From NCBI GenBank assembly GCA_030446525.1, contig JAUJNC010000110.1, positions 1 through 17,723 on the forward strand: a DNA stretch of 17,723 bases. Reading direction: 5' to 3'. Below, piece by piece: positions 1 to 9,155 of the stretch; the first letter of the stretch is position 1, and each line of letters opens with the position of its first letter. The position numbers and the translations under genes are program-made. The notes under the pieces were generated by a model. That model made no database searches, was not told the DNA's origin, and saw nothing but the letters and a program-made list of their open reading frames with translations. This stretch comes from Armatimonadaceae bacterium (GTDB lineage: Bacteria > Armatimonadota > Armatimonadia > Armatimonadales > Armatimonadaceae).

Positions 1-9
1 GAGGTCAAA

Positions 10-1425
10 GTGATGATCAAGAAAACATTCCGCGTTTTGCCTGCGGCCGGCAGGGCGCTACTGGCGGCGGTGGCCGTTCTGGCCGTTTCCTGCTCCGCCT
101 TTGCCGCCCCGACGGCACCCGGCAAGCGCCCCAACGTCCTCGTCATCCTGGTCGATGACATGGGGGCCAAGGAGCTGGGCTGCTACGGCAATGCTCAGCA
201 CAAGACCCCGCACCTGGACGCCCTGGCAAAGGGCGGCACCCGGTTCCAGACGGCGTACGCCACGCCGGTCTGCACGCCCTCGCGCGTGATGCTCCTGACC
301 GGGCGCTACGCCTTCCGCACCGGCTGGTATAGCTTCATCGGCCACCGTTTCAGCCCGCGCCCGGGCACGCCGCAGTATGATCTCGGCGCGTTGGAGGTCA
401 CCTTCGCCGACGTGCTCAAAGCCCGCGGCTACAAGACGGCGCTGGCGGGCAAGTGGCAGCTTCCCGGCCAGCTCCCCACGCTGATCCACGACAACGGGTT
501 CGACGAGTACTGCATGTGGGCCTACAGTAGCAACCTGCCGCCCGGCGTCGAGCACACGGGGAGGTATGAGGTCCCGGGCAAGACCGCCCGCTTCTGGCAC
601 CCCAGCATCGTCAAGAACGGCAAGTACGTGCCCACCACGGACAAGGACTACGGCCCCGACCTCTTCGCCGACTTCCTGATCGAGTTCATGACGCGCCACA
701 AGGACGGGCCGTTCCTGGCCTACTACCCCATGGTGCTCACCCACAACCCCCAGGAGCCCACGCCCGACCTGAAGAACCCGGGCCAGAAAACGCCGGGCAG
801 CTTCCGCCACAGCGTCGAGTACATGGACCACACCGTCGGCCGCCTCGTGGGGGCGCTGGAGAGGCTGGGCATCCGCCAGGACACCGTGGTGCTCTTCACC
901 TCCGACAACGGCACGGGCGGCGACGGCAAGGGCAGGGCCACGGAGCTGGGCGCGCGCGTGCCGCTGATCGCCAGCTGCCCCGGCACGGTCACGGCGGGCG
1001 TGGTCAGCGGCGAGCTGGTCAGCCTGGCCGACGTGCTGCCCACGCTGGCGGAGCTTGCCGGCGCGGCCCTGCCCCGGGACCGCGCCATCGACGGGCGCAG
1101 CTTCGCGCCGATTCTTCGCGGCGAGAAGGGCGAGCCGCGCCCGTGGCTCTTCAGCTACGTCAGCGACCGGCGCGTGCTGCGCGACAAGCGCTGGCTGCTG
1201 GAGGAGGGCGGCAAGTTCTTCGACTGCGGCGAGAACCGGGACCACCGGGGCTACAAGGAGGTGACGGGCTCCCAGGAGCCGGAGGTGGTGGCGGCGCGCC
1301 GGCGTTTCGAGCAGATCCTGAAAGACCTGCCCGCGCCGGCATCTCCGCGCGCGGGGGAGCCGCGCGTGGGGGAGAAGCGAAACCGGGAGAACAAACGCCC
1401 GAGACAGCGGCAGGCACCTGGTTAG
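10..1425 (+). CDS. secreted type I sulfatase (arylsulfatase family)
   Basis: This gene encodes a 471-residue sulfatase predicted to hydrolyse sulfate esters, probably on a glycan, outside the cytoplasm. A hydrophobic N-terminal segment ending in AFA-AP (about residue 32) looks like a signal peptide; a Cys at 28 follows only a poor lipobox. The alkaline-phosphatase-fold landmarks are present: the metal-binding VDDMG (D49, D50), the core C88-T-P-S-R that is converted to formylglycine, GRY just after it, and FTSDNG for the second metal half-site. The usual GKWHLG reads GKWQLPG, so Gln replaces the conserved His, a variant I associate with sulfatases of Planctomycetes-like bacteria. GTG at 10 and ATG at 13 are both possible starts; GAGG at 1-4 favours the ATG. 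The Arg/Lys-rich last 35 residues are low in complexity. Activity requires a formylglycine-generating enzyme encoded elsewhere. The substrate cannot be told. Confidence 0.93.
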   Translation: MMIKKTFRVLPAAGRALLAAVAVLAVSCSAFAAPTAPGKRPNVLVILVDDMGAKELGCYGNAQHKTPHLDALAKGGTRFQTAYATPVCTPSRVMLLTGRYAFRTGWYSFIGHRFSPRPGTPQYDLGALEVTFADVLKARGYKTALAGKWQLPGQLPTLIHDNGFDEYCMWAYSSNLPPGVEHTGRYEVPGKTARFWHPSIVKNGKYVPTTDKDYGPDLFADFLIEFMTRHKDGPFLAYYPMVLTHNPQEPTPDLKNPGQKTPGSFRHSVEYMDHTVGRLVGALERLGIRQDTVVLFTSDNGTGGDGKGRATELGARVPLIASCPGTVTAGVVSGELVSLADVLPTLAELAGAALPRDRAIDGRSFAPILRGEKGEPRPWLFSYVSDRRVLRDKRWLLEEGGKFFDCGENRDHRGYKEVTGSQEPEVVAARRRFEQILKDLPAPASPRAGEPRVGEKRNRENKRPRQRQAPG

Positions 1426-1429
1426 CGGC

Positions 1430-1519
1430 ATGAAGGAGATCGGCAGCGGGACCGTCACCGGCGGAACGCCCACGATCCCCGCCGACACGCCCGCCTTCGT
1501 CATCGGACTGGGGCGGTGA
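1430..1519 (+). CDS. 29-codon ORF, possible tail of a lost gene
   Basis: A short frame begins 4 nt after the sulfatase stop and ends 4 nt before the GTG of the phosphotransferase gene. The encoded peptide (MKEIGSGTVTGG..., ending in VIGLGR) resembles the C-terminal end of a larger protein more than a free peptide, but I do not recognise the family. No Shine-Dalgarno sequence precedes its ATG. Its stop, so close to the next start, fits the end of a former upstream gene in an operon. It could also be a chance frame. Confidence 0.2.
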   Translation: MKEIGSGTVTGGTPTIPADTPAFVIGLGR

Positions 1520-1523
1520 GCGC

Positions 1524-2399
1524 GTGATCAGCATTGAGGAAGCCCGCGCCCTTGTCGCGCGCGTGCCGGGGTGGAAGCGGGCGGACGCCACCGAGTTCCG
1601 CCCGCTCGCGGGCGGGCTGACCAACCAGTCGTTCCGCTTCGAGATCGGCGGCGATCCGTTCAAGCTCCGCGTGAGCGGAGAGAACACGCGCCGGCTCGGC
1701 ATCGACCGCGAGGCCGAGCTGGCCGCCCTCTCCGCGGCCGCCCGGGCCGGGCTGGCCCCCGAGGTCGTGTGCTTCCTCCGGCCGGAGGGGCACCTGGTCA
1801 CGCGCTTCGTCCCCGGCACGGTGTGGGGGAAGGCGGACTTGGCCCGACCGGAGGTGATGCGGCGGGCCGTGGAGACGCTGCGGCGGGTGCACCGGCTGTC
1901 CCCGATCGCGCACGAGTTCTCGCCGTGTGGCGACATCGACCGGCGGCTGGGGGAGGCGGTGGCGCAGGGGATCACCCTCCCGGAGGACACCGCCGACCTC
2001 GCCGGACACGCGGCCGGGATCGAGCGGCGGTACTGGCGCCGCCCCGCCTCGGACGCCGGCCTGTGTCACAACGACCCGTTCGCCGGCAACTTCATCGCCA
2101 CCGACGCTGCGGTCACGTTGATCGACTGGGAGTACGCCGGCATGGGGGACGTGTACTACGACCTGGCCTGTCTTGGGGTGGTCCTCCCGCCCGAACGCCG
2201 CGAAACGGTTCTGGAGGCGTACTTCGGGGAAGTGACGGAGCAGGCGCTGGCGAAGCTGGCCGCGATGCGGTTCGTCATGCAGCTCTGGAACTGGACGTGG
2301 GCCGTCCTCCAGGTGAAGTTCTCGGGCGGGAACCCGGAGCACGTGCGGATCGAGCAGGCGCTGCTCGCGTCCGCGCGGTCGCAGATGCCCGCCCGGTGA
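1524..2399 (+). CDS. choline kinase / aminoglycoside phosphotransferase-fold kinase
   Basis: This 291-residue cytoplasmic protein belongs to the APH/choline-kinase superfamily, which transfers ATP gamma-phosphate to a small hydroxyl substrate such as choline, ethanolamine, a sugar or an aminoglycoside. The nucleotide-binding loop reads AGGLTNQSF (29-37), a form typical of choline/ethanolamine (LicA-like) kinases. The Brenner catalytic motif is L-C-H182-N-D184-P-F-A-G-N189, and the metal-binding motif is LID201WEYAGMGDVYYDLA. Lys 48 in PFKLRV is the likely ATP-phosphate anchor. The start is GTG, with GGTGAG a few bases upstream. No teichoic-acid or LPS choline genes lie nearby, so the substrate is unknown. 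The family call is firm; choline as substrate is only inferred from motif style. Confidence 0.85.
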   Translation: MISIEEARALVARVPGWKRADATEFRPLAGGLTNQSFRFEIGGDPFKLRVSGENTRRLGIDREAELAALSAAARAGLAPEVVCFLRPEGHLVTRFVPGTVWGKADLARPEVMRRAVETLRRVHRLSPIAHEFSPCGDIDRRLGEAVAQGITLPEDTADLAGHAAGIERRYWRRPASDAGLCHNDPFAGNFIATDAAVTLIDWEYAGMGDVYYDLACLGVVLPPERRETVLEAYFGEVTEQALAKLAAMRFVMQLWNWTWAVLQVKFSGGNPEHVRIEQALLASARSQMPAR

Positions 2400-2500
2400 C
2401 TTGGGTAGGAACAGGGAGGAAGGACCGCGTTGTACGGCCCTGCCCCTTCGTCGCGCCAGCTCCGCCGGCATGGGCTGGAGGTTTACGGCTTCCTCGACTT

Positions 2501-2623
2501 CACGGTGAACGCCTTGTCGAATTCATGATGCACGGACCCGCTGGCGAAGCGGTGGTCCGAAGCGCCTGGATTATCCGGCCCCACGAGGATTTTCCCCGCC
2601 TCGTCAGTTGTTACGTGCCGTAG
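2501..2623 (+). pseudogene. C-terminal remnant of a DUF6883-like gene
   Basis: The 245-bp gap between the phosphotransferase and the phosphatase holds a + frame of about 40 codons ending in TAG at 2621. Its end, VVRSAWIIRPHEDFPRLVSC followed by YVP, closely resembles from memory the conserved C-terminus of DUF6883 proteins, small proteins often paired with a DUF4926 partner in toxin-antitoxin-like or mobile contexts. Upstream of about 2501 the frame stays open but turns into Pro/Ala/Gly-rich sequence that I cannot match, so the N-terminal two thirds appear to be lost. The minus strand of the same stretch is also open for about 48 codons; I regard that as a shadow. A 16-codon frame (ATG 2629, stop 2677-2679) after a GGAAGG could be a residue of the partner gene, but this is speculative. 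Confidence 0.5.
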
Positions 2624-2644
2624 GAAGGATGCCGAAGATGAACG

Positions 2645-4507
2645 ATGCGAAGTTACATGAAATTCTTCCGCCTTTTTAGCGCTTTTGTGTTCGCCGGCGC
2701 CGCGGCCGCGCAGCCGCCGCGGTTCGACATGATCCCCAAAGAGATGACCGGCCCGGACGGCCGTTACCAGCCGCTGAGGGCCAAGCTCGCCATCCCGGAC
2801 GTGCCGCGCGACCAGGTCATCTGCTTTTGCCTTTACACCACGCACCGCGGCGTGCTGAAGCTGAACGCGCAGCTCTATCCGCTCCGCGATGGCGAGGGGC
2901 GCACGGTCCAGCTCCATCTCCAGCGCGGCGGCAGGTGGCAGCCGGTCGCCGCGGCCGAAGTGAACCCCGTCGGCTGGAGCGCGCTTTTCCGCGTCGAGGG
3001 CTGGGATGACACGGAGGCGGCAAGGTACCGCGTCACGCACCCGGGCGGAGCGCGCTACGAGGGCATCATCCGGCGCAACCCCGTGCACAAAGACGAGGTC
3101 GTCGTCGGCAACCTTTCCTGCAACTCGAACACCGACCGCAATCTCAAGCCCGACATGATCGCCAACCTCAAGGCGCTCGACCCCGACCTGCTCTTCTTCG
3201 CCGGCGACCAGAGCTACGACCACAAGGAGCACCTCGCCGCATGGCTGCTTTTCGGGCGGCAGTTCGGCGAGATCATCAAGGACCGGCCGACGGTCACCAT
3301 CCCCGACGACCACGACGTGGGCCACCCGAACCTGTGGGGCGAGGCGGGCGGCGTCTCGAAGATCCGGGGCAACGCCGACGGCGGTTACGCGATGCCGGTC
3401 GAATATGTCAACATGGTGCAGCGCCAGCAGACCGCGCACCTGCCCGACCCGTACGACCCGACGCCCGTGCGGCGCGGCATCACCGTCTACTACACGTCGC
3501 TCAACGTGGGCGGGATCGACTTCGCCATCCTCGAGGATCGCAAGTGGAAGACCGGCCCGGGGGGCCTTATCCCGCGGCAGGGGCCGCGCCCCGACCACAT
3601 CAACGACCCGAACTACGACCGCCGGGCCGTGGACGTGCCCGAGGCCGAGCTTCTGGGCGAGCGGCAGCTGAAGTTCCTGCGCGCATGGGGGCAGGATTGG
3701 GCCGGCGCGCAGATGAAGTGCGTCCTTTCGCAGACCACGTTCGCCGGCGCGGCGCACCTGCACGGCGCGAAGCAGGAGCGCCTGCTCGCCGACCTCGACT
3801 CCAACGGCTGGCCGCAGGGGGGCCGCGACGCCGCGCTGCGCGAGATCCGCAGATCGTTCGCCTTTATGCTGTGCGGCGACCAGCACCTCGCCACGGTCAT
3901 CCGCCACGGCGTGAGCGCCTGGGGCGACTCCGGCTGGCAGTTCACCTCGCCCTCCATCTGGAACCTGTACGGCCGCTCCTGGGCGCCGGCCGAGAAGCCC
4001 GTGAACCCCCTGCCCGGCGGCAGGCTGCCGGCCGCCGGGGATTTCTACGACGGCTTCGGCAACAAGATCACGGTCGGCGCCTACGCGAACCCGTCCGCCG
4101 CGAACTACCAGGCGACCGGCTACGGCATCGCCCGCTTCCGCAAGTCCACGCGCCAGATCGTGATGGAGTGCTGGCCGCGCTTCGTGGACGTGACCCGGCC
4201 CGGCGCCACGCAGTACGAAGGCTGGCCGGTGACCGTCACGCAGGAGGACAACTACGGCCGCGAGGCCGTCGCGTGGCTGCCGCGGCTCGAAACCAGCGGC
4301 CCGGAGGACCCGGTCGTGCAGGTGGTGGACGAGTACAACGGCGAGGCCGTTTACACGCTGCGCATCAACGGCCGGGGGTGGAGCCCGAAAGTCTTCCGCG
4401 ACGGCGCTTACACGATCCGCGTCGGCGAAGGCAAGGCCGTGAAGGAGTTCAAAGGGGTGCCGTCCACGCCACAGAAAGACGCGTCCGTGCTCCCGGTGAA
4501 TCTCTGA
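2645..4507 (+). CDS. secreted PhoD-like metallophosphatase
   Basis: The 620-residue product has a short signal peptide (KFFRLFSAFVFAGAAAA) and is probably exported to hydrolyse phosphomono- or diesters. PhoD-family landmarks occur in order: an N-terminal beta domain (about 30-140), the metal-binding Cys in VGNLSC159N, GDQSYDH (187-193) with the Asp and Tyr ligands, PDDHDVGHPN (220-229), and CGDQHLATV (410-418) with the late Asp/His ligands. It matches the longer metallophosphatases of environmental bacteria rather than alkaline phosphatase PhoA. The first ATG (2645) gives MRSYMKFF; ATG 2657 would place the signal peptide directly at the N-terminus, and the nearest strong Shine-Dalgarno (GGAAGG, about 2622) is far from both. 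It converges on the RND gene with 44 bp between stops. No Pho box was recognised. Confidence 0.88.
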   Translation: MRSYMKFFRLFSAFVFAGAAAAQPPRFDMIPKEMTGPDGRYQPLRAKLAIPDVPRDQVICFCLYTTHRGVLKLNAQLYPLRDGEGRTVQLHLQRGGRWQPVAAAEVNPVGWSALFRVEGWDDTEAARYRVTHPGGARYEGIIRRNPVHKDEVVVGNLSCNSNTDRNLKPDMIANLKALDPDLLFFAGDQSYDHKEHLAAWLLFGRQFGEIIKDRPTVTIPDDHDVGHPNLWGEAGGVSKIRGNADGGYAMPVEYVNMVQRQQTAHLPDPYDPTPVRRGITVYYTSLNVGGIDFAILEDRKWKTGPGGLIPRQGPRPDHINDPNYDRRAVDVPEAELLGERQLKFLRAWGQDWAGAQMKCVLSQTTFAGAAHLHGAKQERLLADLDSNGWPQGGRDAALREIRRSFAFMLCGDQHLATVIRHGVSAWGDSGWQFTSPSIWNLYGRSWAPAEKPVNPLPGGRLPAAGDFYDGFGNKITVGAYANPSAANYQATGYGIARFRKSTRQIVMECWPRFVDVTRPGATQYEGWPVTVTQEDNYGREAVAWLPRLETSGPEDPVVQVVDEYNGEAVYTLRINGRGWSPKVFRDGAYTIRVGEGKAVKEFKGVPSTPQKDASVLPVNL

Positions 4508-4551
4508 ATCCGCCTCCGCCCGGTGAACCTGTCGTTCATTTTCACCTCGTT

Positions 4552-7500
4552 TCAATTCAGCGGTGCGGCGGGCAGGGTTGCATCCGCCGCCTTTTCCGGC
4601 GCGCGGCCAAGGCCGCGCCGCGCGAGCAGCTTGTAGAACGACGGGACGACGACCAGCGTCAGGGCGAGTGACAGCAGCAGGCCGAAGATCAGCGCCCAGG
4701 CCATCGGGGGCCCGAGGGTGCCGCCGTTCAGGGCCTGCGGCAAAAGGCCGCCGATCGACAGGACGACGGTGAGCAGGATCGGGCGCAGGCGCTTGCGGCC
4801 CGCCTCGACCAGGGCGTGCTCCAGGGGCACACCGCGCCGCTGCTCCTCCAGGGCGTACTCGAACAGCACGATCGCGTGGTTGGTGACGACGCCGCCCAGT
4901 GACGTGATCCCCAGGAACGCCATGAAGCCGAAGTTCTGGCCCGTCGCGAAGAGGCCGAGGATGGCCCCGGTGATGCCGAAGGGGACGGCCGCCATGATGG
5001 CCGCCGCGACCCGGAACGAGTTGAACTCCCACACGATGATGATCAGGTTGGCCGCGACCGTCAGCACCAGGATCAGCAGCATCTCGGTGAAGGATTTGCC
5101 GACCTCCTCTTGCTCCCCGCCGTAGGCGATGCGGTAGCCGGGGGGGAGCTTCAGGGCGGCGATCCTGGGCCGGGCGTCGGTCAGGACCTCCGACGCCAGA
5201 CGCGCGCCGTCGGAAAAGGCGGAAACGGTCAGCGTGCGGACCCCGTTGCGGCGCACGATACGCCCCTCCTGCGGTGACAACGTCAGCGACGCGACCTGCC
5301 GGAGGGGGACGACGGCGCCGGCGTTCGCGGACGGCAGGTACAGGTCCGGCAGGGACTCGGCGCCGGCCCGCTCCGCCGGGTCGAGGCGCAACTGGATGGG
5401 GATCTCTTTGTCGCCCTCGCGCAGGAGCGACACGGTCTGGCCGGTGAACCCCATCTGCGTCGCCTGCGCCACGTCCGCGGATGACAGCCCTGCCCGTGCC
5501 GCCTGGTCCTCGTCCACCCGGACCTGGAGGCGCAGCGGCAGCTCGCCGAAGTTGTCGTGGACCGAGAGGGCGCCGGGCGTGGCGTTCAGGACCGACTTCA
5601 CCTGCTCGGCCAGGGCGCGGAGCTTTGGCACGTCGTCGCCCTCGATGCGCACCGCGATCGGCGCACCCACGGGCGGCCCCTGCTCCAGGGTGCGGGCCGT
5701 CACGCGCGCCTCGCTGATGGCCGCATCGGCGGCCTTCTGTACGGCCGCAACCAGGCGCCGGGTGTCGGCGATGCTGTCCGTGTTCACCACGACCTGGGCG
5801 TAGTTCGGGGTCGGCGGCTCGGGGGACACGTTGTAGTAGAAGCGCGGCCCGCCCTGCCCGACGTAGCTGACGAACGAGCGGACACCGCGCTCCCTGCGCA
5901 GGATCTCCTCCACGCGGGCGGAGACCTTTTCGGTCGCGCGGATGTCGCGTCCCTCCGGCAGCCACACGTCGATCGTGAACTGGCTGCGCTCCGCCGACGG
6001 GAAGAACTGCGTGCCGAGCCGAGGGACGGCGCCGAGGGCGACGAGCAGGGCCGCGGTGGCGAGGCCGACGGTAAGGCCGGGGCGGCGCAGGCCGCGGGCT
6101 GCCAAGGAGGCGAGGCCGTCGCGCAGCCCGTCGACCAGCCGGCCGAAGGCGCGGCGCAGGGCGTTGGGATTGTCTTGCGCCCCGCCGCGCAGAAACCGCA
6201 GGGCGATCAGCGGCGTGATGGTGTAGTTGAACAGCAGCGACACCAGCGTCGCCAGCGACGTGACCACGCCCAGATCACGGATGAACTCGCCCACGCCGCC
6301 CGACAGGAGCAGGATGGGAGCGAACGAGGCGACCGTGGTCAGGTTCGACGTGAGCAGGGGCACGCGCAGCTCGTCGGCGCCTTCAATCGCGGCGCGCTCA
6401 CGTTCCATCCCCTCGCTCAGCTTGCGCTCGATGTTGTCGATCACGACGATGGAGTTGTCCACCACCAGCCCCAGACCGATGATGAGCGCCGCGATGGAGA
6501 TCTGCTGGATGTCGCGCCCGACGACGAGCATGGCGATAAACGTGCCCAGGATCGTGATCGGCAGCATGGCGCCGACGACGAGCGCGGACCGCAGCCCCAT
6601 GAACAGGTACATGACGGCGAAGATCAAGGCCAGGCCGGCGAGCAGGTTCTGGAAGAACTCGCCCATGCGCCGCTCGACCGACCGGGGCAGGTCGTTCAGG
6701 ATCGTGATGGCCGCGCCCGCGGGCAGGCCGCCGCGCAGCAGGGCAAGCTCGCGCTCGACCGCCGCACCCAGCGACGTGATGTTCCGCCCTTTGCGCATCG
6801 TGATCGACACCCCGACGGCCGGCTCGCCGTTCACCCGCAGCAAAAACGGCGACGGGTCAGCGTAGCCGCGTGTGACGGCGGCGACGTCGCGCAGGTAGAC
6901 CGGCGTGCCGTTCGGCGTCCCCACCACGATGCCGGCGATCTCCTCCAGGCTTTCGAGGTTGCCCGAGGGTTCGATCGCGAGCCGCGTGCCGCCGGCGGCC
7001 ACCGAGCCGCCCGAGGACGGCAGCACGTTGCGGCGCGCGACGCCATCGGCGACCTGTGCCGGCGCGACGGCAAGCTGCGCCATCCGCTGCGCCGACAGGG
7101 AAAGGGTGATCCGCTCCTGCTGCTCGCCCAGGAGCCGTACCTCGGCCACGTCGGGCAGGCGGGCCAGGCGGTCGCGCACCCGCTTCGCCAAATCCTCCCG
7201 CTCGCGGTCGGCTGCGCCTTCCTTGGTGATACCCAGTATCAGGGCGGCGGTGTCCGTGAAGCGGTCGTTGACCTGGACGGACAGGACGCCGCGCGGCAGG
7301 TCGCCGCGAACATCCGCCACGCGCTCGCGCACGTCGTCCCAGAGCTTTTGCAGATCGGAATCGGAGGCCCGGTCCGCCGCCTCCACCGTGAGCACGGCCA
7401 TTCCGGGGCGCGACGTGCTCACGACCGTTTTGACCTCGTCGATCTCGCGCAGGGTGCGCTCCAGTTTATCGGTCACCAGCTCTTCGACCTGCGCGGCGGT

Positions 7501-7662
7501 CGCGCCGGGATACACCGCGATCACCTGACCGAAACGCCCCTGGAGGCTCGGGTCTTCGTGTCTGGGCAGGGTGACAAGGGCAAGACCCCCCACCAGGAGG
7601 ACGACGACCAGCAGGATGTACATCACCGGCCGGTAGCGCACGGCAAACTGTGTCAGGCTCAT
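4552..7662 (-). CDS. RND-family efflux pump inner-membrane subunit (AcrB-like)
   Basis: The 1036-residue protein is a full-length resistance-nodulation-division transporter that expels drugs or other amphiphiles by proton antiport, as a trimer with an adaptor and an outer-membrane channel. TM1 lies at about 12-32, followed by a periplasmic porter domain (PGATAAQVE at 52-60 is typical), a TM2-TM6 block from about 335, a second periplasmic loop and a C-terminal TM block. The TM4 proton-relay segment reads LVVD402NSIVVIDNIE: the first relay Asp is kept and the second is Asn, as in many non-AcrB subfamilies. In TM10 the Lys of AcrB is replaced (VVTNHAIVLFEY). Its ATG overlaps the adaptor stop (ATGA), indicating translational coupling. 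The frame is intact throughout, unlike its partner genes. The substrate class is not readable; heavy-metal export is less likely from the motifs. Confidence 0.95.
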   Translation of the reverse strand: MSLTQFAVRYRPVMYILLVVVLLVGGLALVTLPRHEDPSLQGRFGQVIAVYPGATAAQVEELVTDKLERTLREIDEVKTVVSTSRPGMAVLTVEAADRASDSDLQKLWDDVRERVADVRGDLPRGVLSVQVNDRFTDTAALILGITKEGAADREREDLAKRVRDRLARLPDVAEVRLLGEQQERITLSLSAQRMAQLAVAPAQVADGVARRNVLPSSGGSVAAGGTRLAIEPSGNLESLEEIAGIVVGTPNGTPVYLRDVAAVTRGYADPSPFLLRVNGEPAVGVSITMRKGRNITSLGAAVERELALLRGGLPAGAAITILNDLPRSVERRMGEFFQNLLAGLALIFAVMYLFMGLRSALVVGAMLPITILGTFIAMLVVGRDIQQISIAALIIGLGLVVDNSIVVIDNIERKLSEGMERERAAIEGADELRVPLLTSNLTTVASFAPILLLSGGVGEFIRDLGVVTSLATLVSLLFNYTITPLIALRFLRGGAQDNPNALRRAFGRLVDGLRDGLASLAARGLRRPGLTVGLATAALLVALGAVPRLGTQFFPSAERSQFTIDVWLPEGRDIRATEKVSARVEEILRRERGVRSFVSYVGQGGPRFYYNVSPEPPTPNYAQVVVNTDSIADTRRLVAAVQKAADAAISEARVTARTLEQGPPVGAPIAVRIEGDDVPKLRALAEQVKSVLNATPGALSVHDNFGELPLRLQVRVDEDQAARAGLSSADVAQATQMGFTGQTVSLLREGDKEIPIQLRLDPAERAGAESLPDLYLPSANAGAVVPLRQVASLTLSPQEGRIVRRNGVRTLTVSAFSDGARLASEVLTDARPRIAALKLPPGYRIAYGGEQEEVGKSFTEMLLILVLTVAANLIIIVWEFNSFRVAAAIMAAVPFGITGAILGLFATGQNFGFMAFLGITSLGGVVTNHAIVLFEYALEEQRRGVPLEHALVEAGRKRLRPILLTVVLSIGGLLPQALNGGTLGPPMAWALIFGLLLSLALTLVVVPSFYKLLARRGLGRAPEKAADATLPAAPLN

Positions 7663-9127
7663 GACCCACTCCCCCCCTGCCGCACCGCGGCGCCGTCGGT
7701 CAGGCGCTGGGGCGTGCCGGCGATGGACTCGCCCGGCGCGAGGCCGCGCGTTACTTCCACGAGGTCGCCCCGGGGGGCGCCAAGGGTGACGTCGCGGCGC
7801 GCGGCCCGGTCCGCTTGGAGCACGAAGACGTAAGGGTCCGCGCCGTCGGTCGCCACGGCGTCTATGGGGATCAGGGCGCGGGTGGCGGCGGGGCCGACGG
7901 GCAGCCGCAGGCGGGCCACCATGTTCGGGAGCAGAACCTCGGCAGGATTACGGACCGTGACCTCGACCGGGAACGTGCGGGCGCGACCGTCCGCCTCGAA
8001 GCCGAGCACGGTGATGCGGCCCGTGAAGGTTTTACCGGGGACGGCATCGGCGGTTATAGCCACCGCCTGGCCCAGGCGCAGGGCGGCGCGGGACGCCTCG
8101 GGCACGGCGAACGTCACCTTGACCCGGGCGATGTGGCCGACGCGGGCGATGGGCGTTCCCGGCGCGAGCATCTCGCCCGCCTGGGCGGGCGTGGCGAGAA
8201 TGCGCCCTGCGAACGGCGATGTGATCCGGTGCTTGTCCTTCTGGATGCGGGCGGCCCGCACGACGGCGGCGGCCTGCGCCTCCTGGGCGCGCAATGCGTC
8301 TATCTGTTTGCGCAAGGCATCGAGGCGCGCGGGGCGCGTGTCGGCGATGCGCAGGCTCGCGCGGGCGCTGTCGACCTGCGCGCGCGCGGCGGCGATGTCC
8401 TCCCCGCGTGCCCCTCTTTACCAGCGAGACGGCCTGCTCGGCGAGGCTACGCCGCGGGCCGCTGCGGCGTCGAGGGCGGCCTGCGCGCGGTCCAGCGTCT
8501 GCTGAGCCGCCGCGCCTGCTGGACCAGTCCGCGGTAGCGGTCCGCCTCGATCCGGGCGAGCCGCTCATCGGTGCGGGCCTGGGACAGCGCGGCCTCGGCC
8601 TGCCGCAGGCCCTGGTCGCGCGTGAGCGAGCGGGCCTTTTGTTCGCCCGCTCGGGCCAGAGCCACTGAGCACGGGCCTGCTCGGCGCGCGGCGTCGGTCT
8701 CCACCGCGGCCCGGGGCGTAGTCGCTCTCGGCCCTGGCGGCGGGCGGCCCGGGCCTGGGCATGCGCGGCGACGGCCTGATCCACCGCCGCCGCGGCGGCG
8801 GCGGCATCCAGGAAGCTCAGCAGCCCCCCGCTCGCGATGCGGTGCCCCGTCTCTACCGGGCGCGTAAGAAGGCGCCCCGCAACCTCGGCGGCAACGACAG
8901 CCACCTGATACGGCTCGACCTGGCCGGAGACAACGTTCTCCCGCCGGACAGGCTGGGCGCGAACGGTGACGGCCTCGACCAGCAGAACGGGCCTGCGCGG
9001 GGCGGCGGGCGCCTGGATGGCGCCCTCGGACCGGGGCGCGATGGACGAGAAAGCCGGCCGCGGATGCCGCAGCCACAGCCACGCTTGCCGTGACGGCGGG
9101 GCGAAAAATACGTCGGCGAGTGCTCAT
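7659..9127 (-). pseudogene. RND membrane-fusion adaptor (HlyD/AcrA-like), frameshifted
   Basis: This reads as an HlyD/AcrA-type periplasmic adaptor of roughly 490 residues linking the RND pump to an outer-membrane channel. The N-terminus (MSTRRRIFRPAVTASVAVAA...) is a signal or anchor helix. The barrel-sandwich half (QVEPYQVAVVAAEVAGRLL), a long Ala/Gln/Arg-rich alpha-hairpin, the second lipoyl half (RITSPFAGRILATP) and the beta-barrel and membrane-proximal domains follow. The last 218 codons (from about 8315) are one clean frame. Before that the reading changes frame near 9040, 8735, 8712, 8685, 8665, 8512, 8440 and 8400, several at G or C runs. ATG 9127 has a good GGAAGG 6 nt upstream. The gene is either a recent pseudogene or badly sequenced here; in the latter case it would be a normal adaptor. 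Confidence 0.82.
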
Positions 9128-9133
9128 CGGCTA

Positions 9134-9141
9134 CCTTCCTT
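9134..9141 (-). promoter_or_regulatory. ribosome binding site of the adaptor gene
   Basis: On the minus strand AAGGAAGG precedes ATG 9127 by 6 nt. It fixes the adaptor start even though the downstream coding frame is broken. Confidence 0.6.
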
Positions 9142-9155
9142 GCTAGTAATATTTG

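Noticed and set aside
58..1503. 481-codon minus-strand frame opposite the sulfatase
   Set aside because: It is the antisense shadow of a clear sulfatase gene in GC-rich DNA; its translation is Arg/Ala/Val-rich without family motifs.
4522..4546. GGTGAA...TTCACC pairing between the convergent phosphatase and RND genes
   Set aside because: It has a six-base stem with a 13-nt loop and no real T-tract; too weak to call a bidirectional terminator.
2483..5965. 1160-codon minus-strand frame spanning the phosphatase and half of the RND gene
   Set aside because: It runs opposite PhoD-like motifs and out of frame with the RND pump; composition is typical of a shadow frame. Only its last 48 codons look protein-like, and the + strand DUF6883-like reading explains that stretch better.
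5557..7833. 758-codon + frame opposite the RND gene
   Set aside because: It is an antisense shadow rich in Arg, Gln, Asp and His, without recognisable domains, covering conserved pump motifs on the other strand.
8761..8830. GCC/GCG repeats resembling a trinucleotide array
   Set aside because: They encode the poly-Ala stretch of the adaptor's alpha-hairpin and are explained by codon bias.
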